Origin: an uncultured Allobaculum sp.
GTDB lineage: Bacteria > Bacillota_I > Bacilli_A > Erysipelotrichales > Erysipelotrichaceae
NCBI GenBank assembly: GCA_910579655.1
Contig: CAJTVE010000019.1
Location: 1 to 44,413, forward strand
Reading direction: 5' to 3'
Length of the DNA: 44,413 bases
Position numbers and translations under genes: made by a program. Shown here piece by piece: positions 17,259 through 26,211 of this stretch; the stretch's first letter is position 1; each line of letters opens with the position of its first letter. The notes beneath the pieces were generated by a model. The model did no database searches. It saw only the letters and a program-made list of their open reading frames with translations, and was not told where the DNA came from.

Positions 17259-19061
17259 ATGTTAAAGAAAATCAGTATTGCCAACGGTCAGGTCGTTCTG
17301 AACTACAACCGTGCCTATCCGAAAAACCGTGAAGTCCTCTTAAAGAGCCGGACCTTTGAAAAGTTCATCACATATTTTGTCCGGATCCAGAAAGAAACCT
17401 ACCCGAAAATTTATAACTATCTGACTCAGGATGGAAAGCTGGAACCACAGGATGCAGCTCATGAGCTGGTCTCTTACATGAGACAGCTTATTGTCTTTGA
17501 TTATGACGAACTGGCAGATAACCCGCTTGCGCGTGACCGCCAGACTTTACTGACTGTCATTGAAGAAATCTATCATGGCTGGCGCTCGCTGAAACGTTTT
17601 GGTTTCATGAATTCTTCCAGTGATCCTGATTTTGGTATTAACACTCTGGTTCGCCGTGACTCGGACCTCAACGATCTGATCTTACGGACTTATCGTCTGT
17701 ATGAAGAAAAGATCATGGGTCGTCCAAACCTGGTTTATCGTCAGGTTCAGGCTGGAACCAATGCCTGCTTCTCCGTTCACCAGGTAAAAAACTTCTATTC
17801 TGAAGATTATCTGCAGCTGCGGTACGTTCCGATGATCGATACGGTCATGCTTCGGACTCCAATGATTCTTCACCCGGGTTCTTCCAAACGTACGGGTATG
17901 TTTACCGAAACGAAGGACAACCCGATGGACAATCTGTATATCAATCCAGATTCCTGGTTCTGCCTGCCTTTAAAAGTCGGCAAGCTGTTATGCCTGGTTT
18001 ATTTCAACGTAAAATACATTTCCCTGGCGCTGTCCATGGTCAACCTGTTTGAGCTGGCCACGGTTGAAGAATCCGAAATGAAACCAGATCTGATCATGAT
18101 CTACGGCAATGAAGACGGCCTTAACGAAACCAAGTACTACCACGATAAAGAAAACAATATCTGGGTCGGCCGCATTTCTGATCATCCAAGAATGGAATAC
18201 TTTGGTTATCTCAAGAAAATGGCCTTAACGTTACACAACCTGGCGATGATGGAAAACGGCTGGCTGCCAATTCATGGAGCAATGGTCAACATCGTTCTCA
18301 ACGATGGACGTTCCAAAGGTCTGATCTTAATGGGCGACTCTGGCGCCGGTAAATCTGAATCGATTGAAGCGTTGAAGATGGTGGGTAAAGATCTGATCCG
18401 TGACGTTCAGGTTGTCTTTGATGATATGGGAACGATCCACGTTGAAGACGGCGTTCCTTATGGTCAGGGCACTGAAACTGGTGCATTCATCCGTCTGGAT
18501 GACCTGGATCCAGGAACTCCATACAAAGATATGGACCGTTCGGTCTTCTTTGCTCCTGAAAATCCAAATGCGCGCATGGTTGTTCCAGCTTCCAGCTACC
18601 AGTTCATTACGGAAAATCATCCAATTGACCTGTTTTGCTACGCCAACAACTACACGGACGCGAAAGGCATGAAGAAACTGCCAATTGAAGAGTTCAAGGA
18701 AACCTGCAAAGCCGGTACGCGGATGGCTTTAGGCACGACGCAGGAAAAAGGTCTGTCGAAGACTTACTTTGCCAACCCATTTGGCCCGATGCAGGAACAG
18801 GATCTGTGCGATCCACTGATCGATAAGGTCATGGCCAACCTGGAAGAAAACGGCATCTACTTAGGAGAAGTGTATACACACCTTGGCTTTGATAAGAGCA
18901 ACCGGGCCGGCATTGAAGATGCTGCCCGTGAACTGTTAAGCTTCTTAATCAATGAAAGTGAAGACGGTGCACCAGTTGTTGCCGATGAAGCCAAAGCCAT
19001 TCTGCGCGAAAATGCCCAGAAAGAGGCTGAAGAGCTGATTTCTGATCAGGAAAACAACTAA
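17259..19061 (+). CDS. Divergent PEPCK/HPr-kinase-like P-loop protein
   Basis: This 600-residue cytoplasmic protein follows GAGGAAAGGA with proper spacing. The N-terminal half (1-330) has no family I recognise. The C-terminal half holds a P-loop GDSGAGKS at 359-366 that resembles HPr kinase (GDSGxGKSE) and PEP carboxykinase (GxSGTGKT), an acidic pair in VVFDDMG at 388-389, and GTETGAFIRLDDLD at about 404-417, comparable with the PEPCK EGGCYAK region. TQEKGLSKTYFANPFGPM (about 494-511) also recalls PEPCK. It is therefore probably a nucleotide-using kinase or carboxykinase relative, but true PEPCK activity is doubtful. It is monocistronic, with its own promoter and a downstream hairpin. Confidence 0.7.
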   Translation: MLKKISIANGQVVLNYNRAYPKNREVLLKSRTFEKFITYFVRIQKETYPKIYNYLTQDGKLEPQDAAHELVSYMRQLIVFDYDELADNPLARDRQTLLTVIEEIYHGWRSLKRFGFMNSSSDPDFGINTLVRRDSDLNDLILRTYRLYEEKIMGRPNLVYRQVQAGTNACFSVHQVKNFYSEDYLQLRYVPMIDTVMLRTPMILHPGSSKRTGMFTETKDNPMDNLYINPDSWFCLPLKVGKLLCLVYFNVKYISLALSMVNLFELATVEESEMKPDLIMIYGNEDGLNETKYYHDKENNIWVGRISDHPRMEYFGYLKKMALTLHNLAMMENGWLPIHGAMVNIVLNDGRSKGLILMGDSGAGKSESIEALKMVGKDLIRDVQVVFDDMGTIHVEDGVPYGQGTETGAFIRLDDLDPGTPYKDMDRSVFFAPENPNARMVVPASSYQFITENHPIDLFCYANNYTDAKGMKKLPIEEFKETCKAGTRMALGTTQEKGLSKTYFANPFGPMQEQDLCDPLIDKVMANLEENGIYLGEVYTHLGFDKSNRAGIEDAARELLSFLINESEDGAPVVADEAKAILRENAQKEAEELISDQENN

Positions 19062-19129
19062 TCGCATGGCGGTCTGAAAAGATCTCTTGGGAAATTTTCA
19101 TTTCCAGCTACAATAGAACTAGAAACTCT

Positions 19130-19163
19130 ACAGGATCGAAAGCTTGCTTTCGGTCCTGTCTTT
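19130..19163 (+). terminator. Hairpin terminator after the PEPCK-like gene
   Basis: ACAGGATCGAAAG (19130-19142) pairs with CTTTCGGTCCTGT (19147-19159) around CTTG, 13 pairs with one G-U. The following T run is short, so termination may be partial. Confidence 0.65.
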
Positions 19164-19195
19164 GATTGGAGAATCATTCCAGAAAGGAAAATTTT

Positions 19196-19939
19196 ATGAG
19201 TCAATATTCCGTGGATCATCTTCCACCAATTCCGCCTGAACAGACTCCTGTCCAGCAGACCTTTGAGGCCAGTCAGTCGTATCTGACCTTGGCTTTTTTG
19301 CAGATGGGCCTGGGCCTTGTCATTACGGCGGGCATTGCTTTTGCTTTCCTGATTTTAGGAGGCACATCTTACCTCATGGCTCATCCGATGATCAGCCTGG
19401 TGCTGCTGATTGCCCAGCTTGGCATTGCGGCAGCCTTTGGCATCCAGATGCAAAAAGCCAGTGCGGCAACACTTCGGACAATGTTCTTTGCCTATGCCGT
19501 GTTAACAGGCATTACATTCAGCTCCTTAGGCGTAGTTTACACGGGATCTACTTTGTTCTACGCGTTTCTGATCAGTGCTGTGTTCTACTTCTGCCTGGCC
19601 TTTGTCGGCCTGACCACGAAACGAAATCTCAATAGCCTGGGTCTGATCTGCCTGGTCGGTCTGGTTGTGCTGCTGGTGGCTTCGCTTGTCTTAGCCTTAT
19701 TTGGCGCATCGATGAGCATCCTTCTTTATTCGTCCATCGGCCTGATTCTGTTTACCGGCATTACATGCTGGGATGTGCAGCGCATGAAAACCATCATGGC
19801 GCAAGTCGAAAGCGATGAACCATCCAGACAGAAATGGACCGTGTATTTTGCACTGGAACTCTACCTGGATTTCATCAATATTTTCCTGTATGTCTTACGC
19901 CTGTTTGCGGCCGGATCCGGTTCGAGCAGCCGGCGCTAG
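19196..19939 (+). CDS. Bax inhibitor-1/YccA family membrane protein
   Basis: This is an integral membrane protein of 247 residues with about seven hydrophobic segments and the BI-1-like pattern (SSLGVVYTGSTLFYAFLISA, and near the end ALELYLDFINIFLYVLRLF). The start at 19196 is chosen because AGAAAGGA sits just upstream; an upstream in-frame ATG at 19166 lacks support. Bacterial members (YbhL, YetJ/BsYetJ) include pH-sensitive calcium leak channels; that role is possible here but not shown by the sequence. It appears to be a separate unit following the hairpin at 19130. Confidence 0.88.
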   Translation: MSQYSVDHLPPIPPEQTPVQQTFEASQSYLTLAFLQMGLGLVITAGIAFAFLILGGTSYLMAHPMISLVLLIAQLGIAAAFGIQMQKASAATLRTMFFAYAVLTGITFSSLGVVYTGSTLFYAFLISAVFYFCLAFVGLTTKRNLNSLGLICLVGLVVLLVASLVLALFGASMSILLYSSIGLILFTGITCWDVQRMKTIMAQVESDEPSRQKWTVYFALELYLDFINIFLYVLRLFAAGSGSSSRR

Positions 19940-19987
19940 CCCACAACAAACCAAGTCAGTTTGAAATTGATCTGTTGGTTCTTCTTT

Positions 19988-19993
19988 TATAAT
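19988..19993 (+). promoter_or_regulatory. Probable -10 element for the lipoprotein gene at 20213
   Basis: Perfect TATAAT preceded by T-rich sequence, with poorly spaced TTGATC or TTGAAA candidates upstream. If used, the 5' leader would be about 210 bases; I see no known riboswitch in it. Confidence 0.4.
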
Positions 19994-20212
19994 GAAGACG
20001 ATTCGACAGATCTTTTTTCATGTTGAAGGCTTAAGAAAACCATCCTGTAAATATGAAGATCTCATCTTTAAATCTTGCGTTTGCCCTTTGCGTCTGCTTC
20101 TGGATCTGCAAGAGAATTTTGAACACTTGAAAACTGAAGCAAAGCATTCTGGCCTACGGTCCAGATTTTGTTTTGAAATCTGTCGTAAAACCTGTAGAAA
20201 GGGGATTTTTCT

Positions 20213-20830
20213 ATGTATCCAACTCCATCTTTTCGTCATTCAATAAGCAAGGCAGCAAAGCTGGCTCTTTCTTCGCTTCTGGTTTTTTCACCTATGGTGG
20301 GACTGGCCGGCTGTGCCCAAAATGTGAGCAGTGAAGTATCCAGCGATGAAAAGGCATTTGATTTCAGTGATTCACAGGCCTTGTTAATGGCGATCTGGGA
20401 AAAAGAAAATGATGAAGATAAACCTATGATTATTGGCGGCGTCGGTGAAAACGTCAGTGAAAGTGAACCTCTGGCTCTGGATTTGAGTGCTGAAGATCAG
20501 CTGCGCGCAGCGCTGGTGGTTCCGGAATCCTTAATTAAAGACAGTGTGGATGGCGCTTCCGTGATGAATGGCATGATGGCCAACTCGTTTACTGCCTCTG
20601 CCTGGCAGCTCAAAGACGGTGTAGACACCAGCGCTTTACTTGAAAAGATCGAACAGGGGCTGCTGGATAACCATTGGATGTGCACGTTCCCAGATGAATA
20701 TGATCTGTTCTTACAGGACAACTTCCTGATTGTCAGCTTCGGCCAGACTGGCCAGATTGAACCATTCGTCAAAGCGGTTAAAGAAGTCATGACCAATGCC
20801 GTAATGGTTTCGGGAAAATTTGAAGAATAA
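20213..20830 (+). CDS. Lipoprotein of unknown function (DUF4358-like)
   Basis: This 205-residue secreted protein has a lipoprotein signal with VGLAGC, Cys at residue 34. The mature part has an acidic region and then a domain with MANSFTASAWQLKDGVDTSALLEKIEQGLLDNHWMCTFPDEYDLF and QIEPFVKAVKE, which resembles DUF4358 proteins of Bacillota. The family name is from memory of these motifs and not verified. The ribosome binding site GAAAGGGG lies ten bases before ATG. A strong terminator follows. Confidence 0.75.
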   Translation: MYPTPSFRHSISKAAKLALSSLLVFSPMVGLAGCAQNVSSEVSSDEKAFDFSDSQALLMAIWEKENDEDKPMIIGGVGENVSESEPLALDLSAEDQLRAALVVPESLIKDSVDGASVMNGMMANSFTASAWQLKDGVDTSALLEKIEQGLLDNHWMCTFPDEYDLFLQDNFLIVSFGQTGQIEPFVKAVKEVMTNAVMVSGKFEE

Positions 20831-20879
20831 GACAGTCTGATAAAAAGTTAAAAGAGTTCAGTCAAGAAACTGGTCTTTC

Positions 20880-20918
20880 AAAGACACCTCTGGATTACGA
20901 TCCTGGGTGTCTTTTTTT
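20880..20918 (+). terminator. Intrinsic terminator after the lipoprotein gene
   Basis: AAAGACACC (20880-20888) pairs with GGTGTCTTT (20906-20914), ending in seven T. Confidence 0.85.
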
Positions 20919-21145
20919 GCGTGCCGCTTTCTATGATCAGGCTGAAGAGTTTTCTGTGATCATGCCGGAGCGATTTCTGTGATCTTGTTGTCATGCTTTC
21001 GGCCGGTGCGCTTATGGTGGTTTGAATGGTCATTTTCAGGGGATGTTGATCTGAATGGGATTTGCTGTTTTTCGTATGGATCGGGTCTGGAAAAACTTTT
21101 GGGCAAGGCGGAACGGACTTTTTGTTTTTCAGGTAAGTTCAAGGT

Positions 21146-22534
21146 ATGGAATTCAGTTCAATCGCCTTTCTGATCTGGTTTTTACCTCTTTGTTCGCTGT
21201 GCTATTTTGCAGCTTCCAGATCATGGAAAAATTTTGTCTTGCTTGGTTTCAGTCTGCTTTTTTATGGCTGGTCGCGCCCGGAATGGCTGCTTCTGATCGG
21301 GTTGGAGTGTCTGGTGGGCTATGGATGCGGATTGTTTATGGACAAGCTGACCGGAAAAAGGCGCCAGCTTGCCCTGATTTCTGGTGTGGGAATCATCTGC
21401 GCTCTGCTTTTCTGGTTTAAGTATTTCAACTTCTTTGCGGCTATCGCCGGGCAGATCTTTAATGCCGATCTGCTGGTCAAGACGATCGTTCTTCCGATTG
21501 GCATCAGCTTTTATACTTTCCAGATTCTTTCCTATCTGGCTGATGTCTATACCCAAAAGACCCCGGTTCAGAAGTCACTGCTTCGATTCTGTTTGTATGT
21601 CTGCATGTTTTTTCAGCTCATTGCCGGACCGATTGTGCGCTACAGCGAAATCGAAAGACAGCTCGATGACAGAAATCGGCATCTTTCCTGGCAGAAAACC
21701 CAGAAAGGGGCTGCTCAGTTTGTCTGCGGGCTGGCTAAAAAGGTATTGATCGCCAATCAGCTTTCCAGTCTGAGTGTCTTCTTTCGAAGTGTCAGTACAC
21801 CTTCGGTTGTGTTTTACTGGCTCAATGGACTGGCCATCACCCTGTTTATTTACTATGACTTTTCAGGCTATTCGGATATGGCGATCGGTTTAGGGAAGAT
21901 GATGGGTTTTGAGCTGCCGGAAAACTTTGACTATCCGTTTCTGGAAGGAAACTTCACCGCTTTCTGGAGGCATTGGCATATGACCTTAACACGCTGGTTT
22001 CGCGATTATGTCTACATTCCCCTTGGCGGAAACCGGAAGGGAAAAGCCAGGCAGATTTTCAATCTGCTTGTGGTCTGGCTGTTAACGGGACTCTGGCATG
22101 GAGCAGCCTGGAATTTTGTGCTCTGGGGGTTGTTGTTCTTTGTTTTGCTGGCGCTGGAAAAATTCGTGATTCCTGTTTCGTGGCAGAAGACCTGGTGGTA
22201 CCGGCTGATTTTTCTTTGCGGGATCCTTCTTTCCTTTGTGCTTTTCTATGATGATTCGCTCGCGCAGTTTCAGTCTGATCTGCAGGCGATGTTTGGGTTT
22301 GGCGGACTGCCTCTTACCAATGGTGTAACAATATACACGCTGCTTTCCAACCTGGTTCTTTTTTTCGCGGCAATTGCGGGTTGTTTTCCGTTCTGGAAGA
22401 GGCAATATCATCATCTGATCAGCCAGGCGCAGATGGGCTGGATCGAGCCTGCAGGCATGGTTCTGGTTTTGGTTCTCTGCATCGCCTGGCTGGCGGCGGG
22501 AACGTTTAATCCGTTTCTGTATTTCCGCTTCTAA
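21146..22534 (+). CDS. MBOAT family O-acyltransferase (AlgI/DltB-like)
   Basis: This polytopic membrane enzyme of 462 residues moves acyl (usually acetyl) groups across the membrane onto a cell-surface polymer. Family signs are the SFYTFQILSYLADVY region (about 121-135), FRHW-like FWRHWHMTLTRWFRDYVYIPLGGNR (273-297), and the catalytic histidine H318 in LTGLWHGAAWNF. The partner gene 80 bases downstream encodes a DHHW/AlgX-like protein, the usual two-gene arrangement. The acceptor polymer (peptidoglycan, wall polysaccharide or other) cannot be determined. DltB is less likely because dltA, dltC and dltD are absent. Confidence 0.9.
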   Translation: MEFSSIAFLIWFLPLCSLCYFAASRSWKNFVLLGFSLLFYGWSRPEWLLLIGLECLVGYGCGLFMDKLTGKRRQLALISGVGIICALLFWFKYFNFFAAIAGQIFNADLLVKTIVLPIGISFYTFQILSYLADVYTQKTPVQKSLLRFCLYVCMFFQLIAGPIVRYSEIERQLDDRNRHLSWQKTQKGAAQFVCGLAKKVLIANQLSSLSVFFRSVSTPSVVFYWLNGLAITLFIYYDFSGYSDMAIGLGKMMGFELPENFDYPFLEGNFTAFWRHWHMTLTRWFRDYVYIPLGGNRKGKARQIFNLLVVWLLTGLWHGAAWNFVLWGLLFFVLLALEKFVIPVSWQKTWWYRLIFLCGILLSFVLFYDDSLAQFQSDLQAMFGFGGLPLTNGVTIYTLLSNLVLFFAAIAGCFPFWKRQYHHLISQAQMGWIEPAGMVLVLVLCIAWLAAGTFNPFLYFRF

Positions 22535-22613
22535 GTCCACGCGTCGCAGCAAAGACGAATGGTGAACGAATCCTGCATCGAAACCAATCTGATAAACGAA
22601 AGGAGGGGCTGGC

Positions 22614-23804
22614 GTGAAAAAAAGAATAGATTCGAAACCAGCACGTTCGCTTTCAAAGGGTACAAAGATCGCAAAGCTGGAAACAGAGCGCACGCAAGAT
22701 GAAGCCTCTCGAAAACGCTCCATCCTCACCTCAGTTCTGTTTTTTGGTGTTCTGGGCTGCTTTCTTGCGGGAACATTGCTTTTTGGAAATACAGATCTGT
22801 CTTACTCTGAGCGGCGAAAGCTGGCCCCTTTTCCAAAACTGGAGGCCAAAGCGATTCTTTCCGGCCAGTGGCAGGAAGAATTTGAAGACTTTGCCACGGA
22901 CCATGTCGGCTTTCGAGAACAATTGCTGAAGATCAAATCCTTATCCAGCCGCTATATGTTTGGTAATCTGGATGACGATGGCATTATCAGTCACGACAAG
23001 TATCTGATTCAGGTTGAACGGGAAATTCATGAAGATTCTCTGGATTACGCTGCCGGAATTTTTGCGGACATAGTCCAGAAGGATCTGGCGGGGACTTCGT
23101 GCAAAGTATATCTGTCGATTATTCCCGATAAATCTTATTTCCTCAAAAAAGATGAATACCTGAATATGGATTATGAAGCGTTCTTTGAGCAGGCGAAAGA
23201 AAAAATGGAGTTTGGAAACTGGATCGATCTTCGAAATACGCTGCAGCTGGATGATTACTACTATACCGATCCCCACTGGCGTCAGGAAAAAATCCTCGAT
23301 GCGGCCACGAGGCTGGCCGATTCAATGGGAGTAAGACTTTTAGACGCCTATACGGTAAAAACGGCTTTAAACGACTTTATCGGCCAGACAGGTGGACGAA
23401 CCATGCTTCCATCAGGATCAGATACGCTGCGCTGTCTTTGGAATGAGGAAATGAAAGACTGGACTGTCAGACGCTATGACACGGGAAAGCCGGAAGTCAG
23501 TGCGATTTATGATCTCGATAAAGCGCAGGGAATGGATCCGTATCAGATCTTTCTGGGCGGAAGTTCAGGAATGATTGAAATTGACAATCCTCATGCCGAT
23601 CCAAATCGGCAGCTGATTGTTTTTTCGGACTCTTATGGCTCCTCTATGGTTCCGCTTCTTGCTGGTGGGTATTCGAAGACAACTTTGATTGATCTGCGCA
23701 ATCTGCCGCACTGGCGGCTGAAATCCCTCATTGATTTTAAGGACCAGGATGTATTGTTTCTATATTCGACTTCGGTTCTCAACGCTTCACAATCGATGAA
23801 ATGA
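22614..23804 (+). CDS. DHHW family protein, AlgX/AlgJ-like O-acetylation partner
   Basis: This 396-residue protein has a basic cytoplasmic start, one membrane segment at about 38-57 and an extracellular SGNH-like domain. The TDPHW motif at 218-222 supplies the Asp-His pair and FSDSYGSS at about 337-344 the serine region of the hydrolase-like site; a conserved LSYSERRKLAPFP stretch follows the membrane anchor. It probably takes acetyl groups exported by the upstream MBOAT protein and places them on the polymer. The GTG start is supported by AGGAGGGG six bases upstream. Confidence 0.85.
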   Translation: MKKRIDSKPARSLSKGTKIAKLETERTQDEASRKRSILTSVLFFGVLGCFLAGTLLFGNTDLSYSERRKLAPFPKLEAKAILSGQWQEEFEDFATDHVGFREQLLKIKSLSSRYMFGNLDDDGIISHDKYLIQVEREIHEDSLDYAAGIFADIVQKDLAGTSCKVYLSIIPDKSYFLKKDEYLNMDYEAFFEQAKEKMEFGNWIDLRNTLQLDDYYYTDPHWRQEKILDAATRLADSMGVRLLDAYTVKTALNDFIGQTGGRTMLPSGSDTLRCLWNEEMKDWTVRRYDTGKPEVSAIYDLDKAQGMDPYQIFLGGSSGMIEIDNPHADPNRQLIVFSDSYGSSMVPLLAGGYSKTTLIDLRNLPHWRLKSLIDFKDQDVLFLYSTSVLNASQSMK

Positions 23805-24058
23805 ATGCCAGTCAAGTGGTCGCAAGAGACAAATGGCCATAAGAGATAGGAAGTTTTGCGATAAGAAGTCCAGAAATAGAATCCTCGAAAGGAAATAAGT
23901 CCTGAAAGCGTCAGCAAGTTTATATTCCGGATCAGTTGGATATGAATCCCCAATAAATAGACTGCTGATTCTCTTTCCATGACGCACAAAAGTTTGGCTG
24001 CCTGTAGGGGTTATTTCTTTTCTGATTCCTCCATAATGAAAATGAACCCCTATAACAA
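23805..24058. other. Intergenic region after the O-acetylation pair
   Basis: No supported ORF. The sequence AAAATGAACCCC at 24039-24050 repeats the left arm of the hairpin that follows. Confidence 0.45.
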
Positions 24059-24103
24059 AAATGAACCCCGCTGAATGGATTTCGCATTCAGCGGGGTTCA
24101 TTT
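24059..24103. terminator. Perfect 19-base-pair hairpin, possible convergent terminator
   Basis: AAATGAACCCCGCTGAATG (24059-24077) is exactly complementary to 24085-24103 around a seven-base loop. On the minus strand it runs into TTTTTG, so it may act as a back-up terminator for the tRNA unit; on the plus strand the T run is weak. Confidence 0.6.
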
Positions 24104-24126
24104 GGTTTCGCTTAGAAAACAGAAAT

Positions 24127-24151
24127 AAAAAAAAGCGGCGTTTGAGCCGCT
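24127..24151 (-). terminator. Intrinsic terminator of the tRNA-Cys/tRNA-Leu unit
   Basis: Minus-strand AGCGGC pairs with GCCGCT around a six-base loop, followed by a T run of about eight, 18 bases after the tRNA-Leu end. Confidence 0.85.
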
Positions 24152-24168
24152 GCGCTTTTTTCAAAAAA

Positions 24169-24256
24169 TGGTGGGAACGGAGGGAATCGAACCCTCACGG
24201 TCGCAATGACCGACGGATTTTAAGTCCGTTGCGTCTACCTGTTCCGCCACGATCCC
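24169..24256 (-). tRNA. tRNA-Leu (anticodon TAA)
   Basis: The 88-base cloverleaf has a long variable arm typical of tRNA-Leu, an anticodon loop CTTAAAA giving TAA, T arm GAGGG-TTCGATT-CCCTC and encoded CCA. The acceptor stem GGGATCG/CGTTCCC has one T-T mismatch at the 5-68 pair. Confidence 0.93.
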
Positions 24257-24263
24257 AACATAA

Positions 24264-24338
24264 TGGAGGTTCCGGTCGGAGTTGAACCGACGGTCACAGA
24301 GTTGCAGTCTGTTGCCTTAGCCACTTGGCTACGGAACC
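24264..24338 (-). tRNA. tRNA-Cys (anticodon GCA)
   Basis: The 75-base cloverleaf has acceptor GGTTCCG/CGGAACC, anticodon stem ACAGA/TCTGT around a loop with GCA, T loop TTCAACT and encoded CCA. It lies seven bases upstream of tRNA-Leu in the same transcript. Confidence 0.95.
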
Positions 24339-25056
24339 GCTTGCCTCAAGCGCTCATTTAATTTACCAAAGAACGAATGAGGGTGCAAGGCTAAATATGA
24401 TTTTTTTGAAAAAAACTTCTTAAGTAAATCGTATAGATTTAAATTCTTCTGATTTCAGCCCAAAACTGGAATGAAAAGACGTTTTTTCTCTTTGGATTGT
24501 CTTCAAAGTTTGTAACACAGCGGCCAGAATCAATTCGAATTCACGAAAGCTATTTTAAAAATCCAGTTGGATCGACAAAAAAACAGAACCCGAACGAACA
24601 GGGAAGAGACTTTCGACTGGAAAATGATCAGGCAAAAAGTCTGTTCAGACAATATGGCGGGGTGCAGGAAAGAAAAAACGAGGGCAAAATGTTCCAGCAA
24701 GGTAGAGACAGCTGAATTCACCGCAACCCATCCGAACAATTCATCCCAGCATCCCTTAAAAGCGAGGCAGAAAGAGAATTTCCCATGAGATTCAATACGA
24801 AATGACAGGTTAAAAGATGAACAAAACCGGTTTGTAAATCAAAGAAAGAAATGTAAGCAGATCATTCCAGCGATTCGATAATGCTCTTTTGAAATCCGTC
24901 GAAAAGACTGTTTCCTGAGCAATTCAATCTGCGAATCTTCGTTACAATGGAAGCAACAAATGAGCAGAGTCCTGGATTTCGAAGCATTGGACTCAAGATC
25001 TGAAAAAGAGACAAGCTCGGAAAAGGAAAAGAAATGTATCTGCTCAGGAGGGGTAT
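24339..25056. other. Intergenic region without supported genes
   Basis: This stretch of 718 bases lies between the tRNA unit (minus strand) and the YitT gene. Overlapping open frames at 24497-24788 have no ribosome binding site or recognisable product. It should contain the divergent promoters for both units; TACAAT near 24939 is a candidate -10 box. Confidence 0.5.
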
Positions 25057-25938
25057 ATGTTTGAATTTTATCAGAAGCTCGAACAGAACAAGAAAGCGGC
25101 CTTTGTCATTTCTTTGATCCAGGTCATTCTTTCTGCGTTTTTGCAGGCGTTTGTCATGCAGGTGTTCATGAATCCCTGCAACCTGATTTCTGGAGGATTT
25201 ACCGGGATATCGTTGTTTGTCAGCCGCATTGGAGAGTCCATGGGCTTTAACTGGCCGGTATCCGTTTTGATTATTCTGCTGAATGTGCCAGTCGCCCTGT
25301 TTTGCGCCAAGGCAATTTCCAAACGATTTGTCGTGCTGTCAGCCGTTCAGTTTGTGCTGGTTTCCGTCTTTTTGGAAGTTCTGCATTTTGAGCCATTTTT
25401 CTATGACATCACCGTTAACCTGTTGTTTGGCGGGATTCTCTGGGGGGCTGGATGCTCGCTTGCCTTAACCGCTGGCGGATCGACGGGGGGGACCGACTTT
25501 ATTGCGCAATACGTAGCCAAGAAGATTCACCGTTCGATTTTCAACATTGTCTTCTATTTCAATTGTGCGATGTATATTGCCTACGGTTTCAGCTTTGGCT
25601 GGATTTATTGTGCCTACTCGATTATCTTCCAGTTTCTGTCGACAACCGTTATTAACCGGACGTATAAACGGTTCCAGCGGGTGACGATCGAAATTACGTG
25701 CAAAGATCCCAAAGTGATTGTCGAAGCTTTTATGGCAACGGTTCGTCACGGAATGTCGATTATTGAATGTGTAGGGGCATTTAAAGGAGAGACGTATTAC
25801 ATCTGTAAATCAACGATTTCTTCCTATGAAGTCACCAATGTCTGCCATGTGCTGCGCAAGGCAGATCCGCATTGTCTGATCAACGTCTACCAGTCACTCA
25901 ACTTCTATGGCAACTTCTTTGAAAAGCCAATTGAGTAA
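25057..25938 (+). CDS. YitT family membrane protein (DUF161/DUF2179)
   Basis: This 293-residue protein has about five to six membrane segments in the first 205 residues, with the family pattern NPCNLISGGFTGISL and ALTAGGSTGGTDFIAQYV, and a C-terminal cytoplasmic DUF2179 domain (about 210-290, VTIEITCKDPKVIVEAF onward). The cellular role of the family is not settled. The start has a strong AGGAGGGG site. It is a single gene ended by the terminator at 26074. Confidence 0.93.
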   Translation: MFEFYQKLEQNKKAAFVISLIQVILSAFLQAFVMQVFMNPCNLISGGFTGISLFVSRIGESMGFNWPVSVLIILLNVPVALFCAKAISKRFVVLSAVQFVLVSVFLEVLHFEPFFYDITVNLLFGGILWGAGCSLALTAGGSTGGTDFIAQYVAKKIHRSIFNIVFYFNCAMYIAYGFSFGWIYCAYSIIFQFLSTTVINRTYKRFQRVTIEITCKDPKVIVEAFMATVRHGMSIIECVGAFKGETYYICKSTISSYEVTNVCHVLRKADPHCLINVYQSLNFYGNFFEKPIE

Positions 25939-26073
25939 AAACAGAAAAGAGCGGACGATTGAAAGAGATGAAACTGAAAACCACAACATAAAGATCGCAG
26001 GGACTGCTGGTCGAATATAAAAATCGTCCGCTTCAGAAATAAAGCAGAAATGTAGATTCAAAGAAAAGAGATC

Positions 26074-26103
26074 AATACGGGCTGATGTGACCCGTATTTT
26101 TTT
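26074..26103 (+). terminator. Intrinsic terminator after the YitT gene
   Basis: AATACGGG (26074-26081) pairs with CCCGTATT (26091-26098), followed by T to 26103. Confidence 0.85.
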
Positions 26104-26182
26104 GATCCCGATTACAATTTCTTTAATTTCTCTTTGATTCTTATTTGATAAGAACTTTATATATTTCACAAAGCTGATTTGT

Positions 26183-26188
26183 TATAAT
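26183..26188 (+). promoter_or_regulatory. Probable -10 element of the PBP2 gene
   Basis: Perfect TATAAT 24 bases upstream of the start, in AT-rich sequence. The -35 is weak (TATATT at 26159-26164, 18-base spacing). Confidence 0.5.
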
Positions 26189-26211
26189 GGGTTGATGTTT
26201 GGGGGGATAAG

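Noticed and set aside
24497..24788. Two overlapping plus-strand frames of about 72 codons
   Set aside because: No ribosome binding site, biased composition and no recognisable domain.
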